Assembly: GCF_027887165.1 (NCBI RefSeq) | Contig: NC_077233.1 | Coordinates: 222,722,845-222,786,844, forward strand | DNA from: Monodelphis domestica | Lineage: Eukaryota; Chordata; Mammalia; Didelphimorphia; Didelphidae | DNA: 64,000 nt | Direction: 5' to 3' | Shown here: positions 61,360 through 64,000 of the stretch, piece after piece | How the letters are laid out: every line of letters begins with the position of its first letter | Numbering within the stretch: position 1 is the first letter of the stretch | Made by a program: the position numbers and the translations under genes | Notes under the pieces: generated by a model | The model's database searches: none | What the model was told of the DNA's origin: nothing | Seen by the model: only the letters and a program-made list of their open reading frames with translations

Positions 61360-61527
61360 TTTTTTTAACTCTTACCTTCCATCTTGGAGTCAATACCATG
61401 TATTGGCTCCAAGGCAGAAGAGTGGTAAGGGTAGGCAATGGGGGTCAAGTGACTTGCCCAGGGTCACACAGCTGGGAAGTGTCTTGAGGTCATATTTGAA
61501 CCTAGGACCTCCCATCTCTAGGCCCCC
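61360..61527 (-). repeat. Marsupial tRNA-derived SINE, 5' truncated, recent
   Basis: T-run tail, AACTCTTACCTTCCATCTTG to CTCCCATCTCTAGGCCC, lacking the head. The 16-bp flank AGTCTAGCCATCTTTT (61344-61359) is repeated without change at 61528-61543. Confidence 0.95.
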
Positions 61528-61949
61528 AGTCTAGCCATCTTTTGACCAATACATTTCAACTCCCTATCTAGAGGGTAGAAATAGCAGCATATAATTTAAT
61601 TCTTTTAGAATGCATGCTCTGTACCCTGAATCTCAAAATGGTCTGCAAATCCCCAAGATCTCTTCAGGGGATCTATAAGGTAAAAACTTTTGTGATCAGA
61701 CATTTTGATTTCTAGTATGGCAAATGTAGATATTAATATATTAAACATATAACAAATAAGTACATAAGACCCACAAGAAAGCTCTTTGCGTTGGTCTCAT
61801 TGATTTTGGGGTTCCTGAGTTGAAAAAGTTTGAGAACTACCATTTTCTACATCCTGCTTACTTGTTAGAGAAAGGGAATGATTTGGCTCAAAGTACTTAG
61901 CAGAAATGATACTTAAACTGGTCCCTCCCATATTAAGATTTTATTTGTC

Positions 61950-62110
61950 TAGACCTTTCATGGACTCCTTTGACAGTCTGATGTGGCCTAGGGACCCCTC
62001 AGATTAATGTTTTTAAATGCATAAAATTGCACATAGTATTACAAAGGAAGCCAATTATGCTGAAATTCATTTAACAAAATATTTAGAACACAAATTCATA
62101 GACCTCAGGT
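61950..62110 (+). repeat. Unnamed repeat, copy 2
   Basis: TCATGGACTCCTTTGACAGT, TTTTTAAATGCATAAAATTG and ATTACAAAGGAAGCCAATTA. Related to 53130-53260. Confidence 0.5.
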
Positions 62111-62344
62111 GAAGAAGAACCTCTGACCTACTTGAAAAGGGGAGAGAACATTCCAGATAGGAAGTAAACATCAAGAGTGGGAAATGATAGAAGATAGGCT
62201 GGTAGTGGAGGGTTTGGGGCAGGATTATCCAGACCTATGGTTCTATTGCTGTAGGGAATTCTTAGTGTGGAAACCTCCCTCTGTTGATGCAGATCGGTAA
62301 TTATAACATGATTTTAGAGTAACCTGGGGGTTTCTAGAAGCTAA

Positions 62345-62480
62345 GTGAATTTATCGAATCATAAATTCCAACCTGGAAGATACCATAAGAGGTCACCAAG
62401 GCCACTTCCAATTCCTCTCATTTTTCAGTTGAGGAAACAGGCATAGAAAGTAAGTGGCAGAGGCAACGATTTGAGCTGAC
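62345..62480 (-). repeat. MIR-like relic
   Basis: AATTCCAACCTGGAAGATAC and TTTTTCAGTTGAGGAAACAG. Confidence 0.6.
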
Positions 62481-62523
62481 TTACAAGTTAAAGTTCAAAT
62501 TTTAAAATTTGGGATCAAAGTTC

Positions 62524-62530
62524 ATGTGTA

Positions 62531-62583
<53 letters not shown>
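62524..62583. repeat. (TG)n(TA)n compound microsatellite
   Basis: A run of TG units passes directly into a run of TA units. Confidence 0.95.
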
Positions 62584-62779
62584 TAAATGGAAGGTTGTAT
62601 GACAGTGAATAGAGATGTCCTCAGAACTAATAAATATTGCATTCAAGTCTTGCTTCTGACATAATAGCATGATCCTATTTAATTTCTCAGTGTTCTAATA
62701 AGCTCACTAGATCAATAAGTTGAAGGTACTGATGAAATCACAAGATTTCCCCTTATGTATGCCATATACATGTGTTTCT

Positions 62780-62829
62780 ATCTTTTCTTTCCTCCTTCCT
62801 TTCCTCCTTCCCTCCTTCCCTCCTTCCCA
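62780..62829. repeat. (TCCT)n-like polypyrimidine tract
   Basis: CTTTCCTCCTTCCTTTCC and similar units, with no purine for about 45 bases. Confidence 0.9.
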
Positions 62830-62849
62830 CCCCCTCTTTCTCCCCACAT

Positions 62850-64000
62850 GCATAAGCTCCTACTATGTGCAAGATCACATTAGGTCTAGGGGTACAAAGT
62901 AGTGCCAGAATTCAAGGAGCTTACATCCTACTGTGGGAGACAGCATGCACCTATATAGATATATACAGAATACATATAAAGCATATTTAAGTTTTAGTAG
63001 GGTAGATAGGATGTCCTATCGGCTTGGGGGACTAGGAAAGGCTTCATGCAGAGGGGACTTGAGCTGAGAAATAAAGCCCTTAGAGATAGGAGAGCTCTCC
63101 AGTCATAGGGGATAGCCTGTGCAGACAGGGAAATAGGCAATGGAGTGTCACATGTGAGAAACAATCAGAGGCTGGCTTGACTGGACCAAATAGACCTGGG
63201 TTAAATTGGTCATGTCAGTATATGACATGAATCTTTAGAGTTTTCATGAGAAAAAATGCTTTATGTTTACTACAGGTAAAATCCAGTAGCAAGAAACAGA
63301 TAGGTGTCCTATGGATAGAGTTCTGGAGCAGCAGACAGGTACAGTGTGCTCAGGATGACACAGATAGGTGGGATTTGAACTCAGATCTTCCTGACTCCAT
63401 CTATTGCCCTGCCTAATAAAAACTTACATTCTTTTGAGGGGACACAATGTATTCACAAATATACAGAACTTAAGGAAAATTGAAGAGATGGAGAAAGCTC
63501 TAACAATAGAAATCAAGGAAGGCTTTGCAGACAAAGTGCCACTTGAGATGTCTTGAAGAAAACTAGAGATTTTGAGAGGTAGAGAGGAGTAGGTCCATTT
63601 CAGACATTGTACAAGTGGACAGAAATGGGAGAGAGTATCAAGTTAAAGCTATCTAGATGACTAAACAGTCGTCCAGTTTCACTGGAATATTAAGTTAGTG
63701 AAGGGAAGTAGCATGCAAAGGTCAGAAAGGCAGATTCTAGAGGGTCTTAAATGTGAGGCTAAAAAATTTCTCATCCTAGAAGCAATGGGGAGTCATGGAT
63801 GGTTTTTGAGTAAAGATGTGACATGGTCAGACCTCTATTAAAGGAAGCTTACTTATATATGTTGGAAGTTCTATGGATGATGGGGTTGGATCAGAGAGAG
63901 GCAAGATAGAAAGCAATTAGGAGACAGGAAAGAGGAGATGAGAATTTGAATTAGATGACTGTGAATGGAGAGAAGTAGAGATAGAATTGGCAAGACCTGG
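62850..64000 (+). repeat. Unnamed ancient interspersed repeat, reaching the window end
   Basis: AAGCTCCTACTATGTGCAAG, GGAGCTTACATCCTACTGTG and AGGAAAGGCTTCATGCAGAG, then a second start near 63410 with AACTTACATTCTTTTGAGGG, AAGCAATGGGGAGTCATGGA and AAGATGTGACATGGTCAGAC. Two partial copies seem to lie in tandem; a SINE/MIR-like piece (63295-63415) separates them. Confidence 0.55.

Larger units (their letters stand above)
59241..64000. other. Downstream intergenic DNA
   Basis: No gene recognised. 59241-60130 shows nothing I can name. Beyond that lie SINE, MIR and unnamed repeats (listed), plus 60680-61340 and 61550-61940 without a nameable feature, apart from a C-run (60699-60711) and a short GACA run (61013-61027). 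Confidence 0.65.

Overview
The window is vertebrate nuclear DNA from a marsupial, probably opossum-like. The evidence is a mammalian-type PDGFA gene with full exon-intron structure, many copies of a marsupial tRNA-derived SINE whose tail ends in an 'AATACACAGTATTGATTC'-type block, marsupial L1 sequence, and older mammalian L2, MIR and Ther-1/Mar1 repeats. Species and repeat names are from memory, not from a search.

The only protein-coding gene I can support is PDGFA (platelet-derived growth factor subunit A), on the + strand from a 5' leader near 17.17 kb to a 3'UTR that may reach about 59.24 kb. I read seven exons directly: 18015-18077 (coding part), 20099-20195, 28070-28174, 34752-34939, 54641-54767, 55397-55479 and 56565 onward. 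All have GT/AG borders and compatible phases. Including exon 6 gives a 211-residue long form with a basic C-terminal retention tail. Skipping it gives a 196-residue short form ending in DVR. These are the two isoforms and lengths known in human.

Layout: 1-11.3 kb is repeat-rich upstream DNA, including a 7SL RNA retrocopy whose expanded A-tail appears to hold a foreign piece of L1 ORF2. From 11.3 to 22.67 kb I see no SINE or LINE at all; this zone holds the G+C-rich promoter, the 5' leader with several uORFs, and exons 1 and 2. Introns 2, 3 and 4 (7.9, 6.6 and 19.7 kb) are full of SINEs, L2, MIR and L1 3'-end relics, several nested in one another. Exons 5-7 and the 3'UTR are again nearly free of repeats. 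59.3-64 kb is downstream DNA with repeats only.

The most notable points are: a uORF with a strong start context whose stop overlaps the PDGFA start codon (ATGA); the L1 fragment inside the 7SL tail; three poly(A) signal positions whose spacing fits alternative 3' ends; the repeat-free promoter domain with candidate conserved non-coding blocks; and two repeat families I could not name. I found no wholly new system. The many short open frames elsewhere are chance frames or repeat translations.
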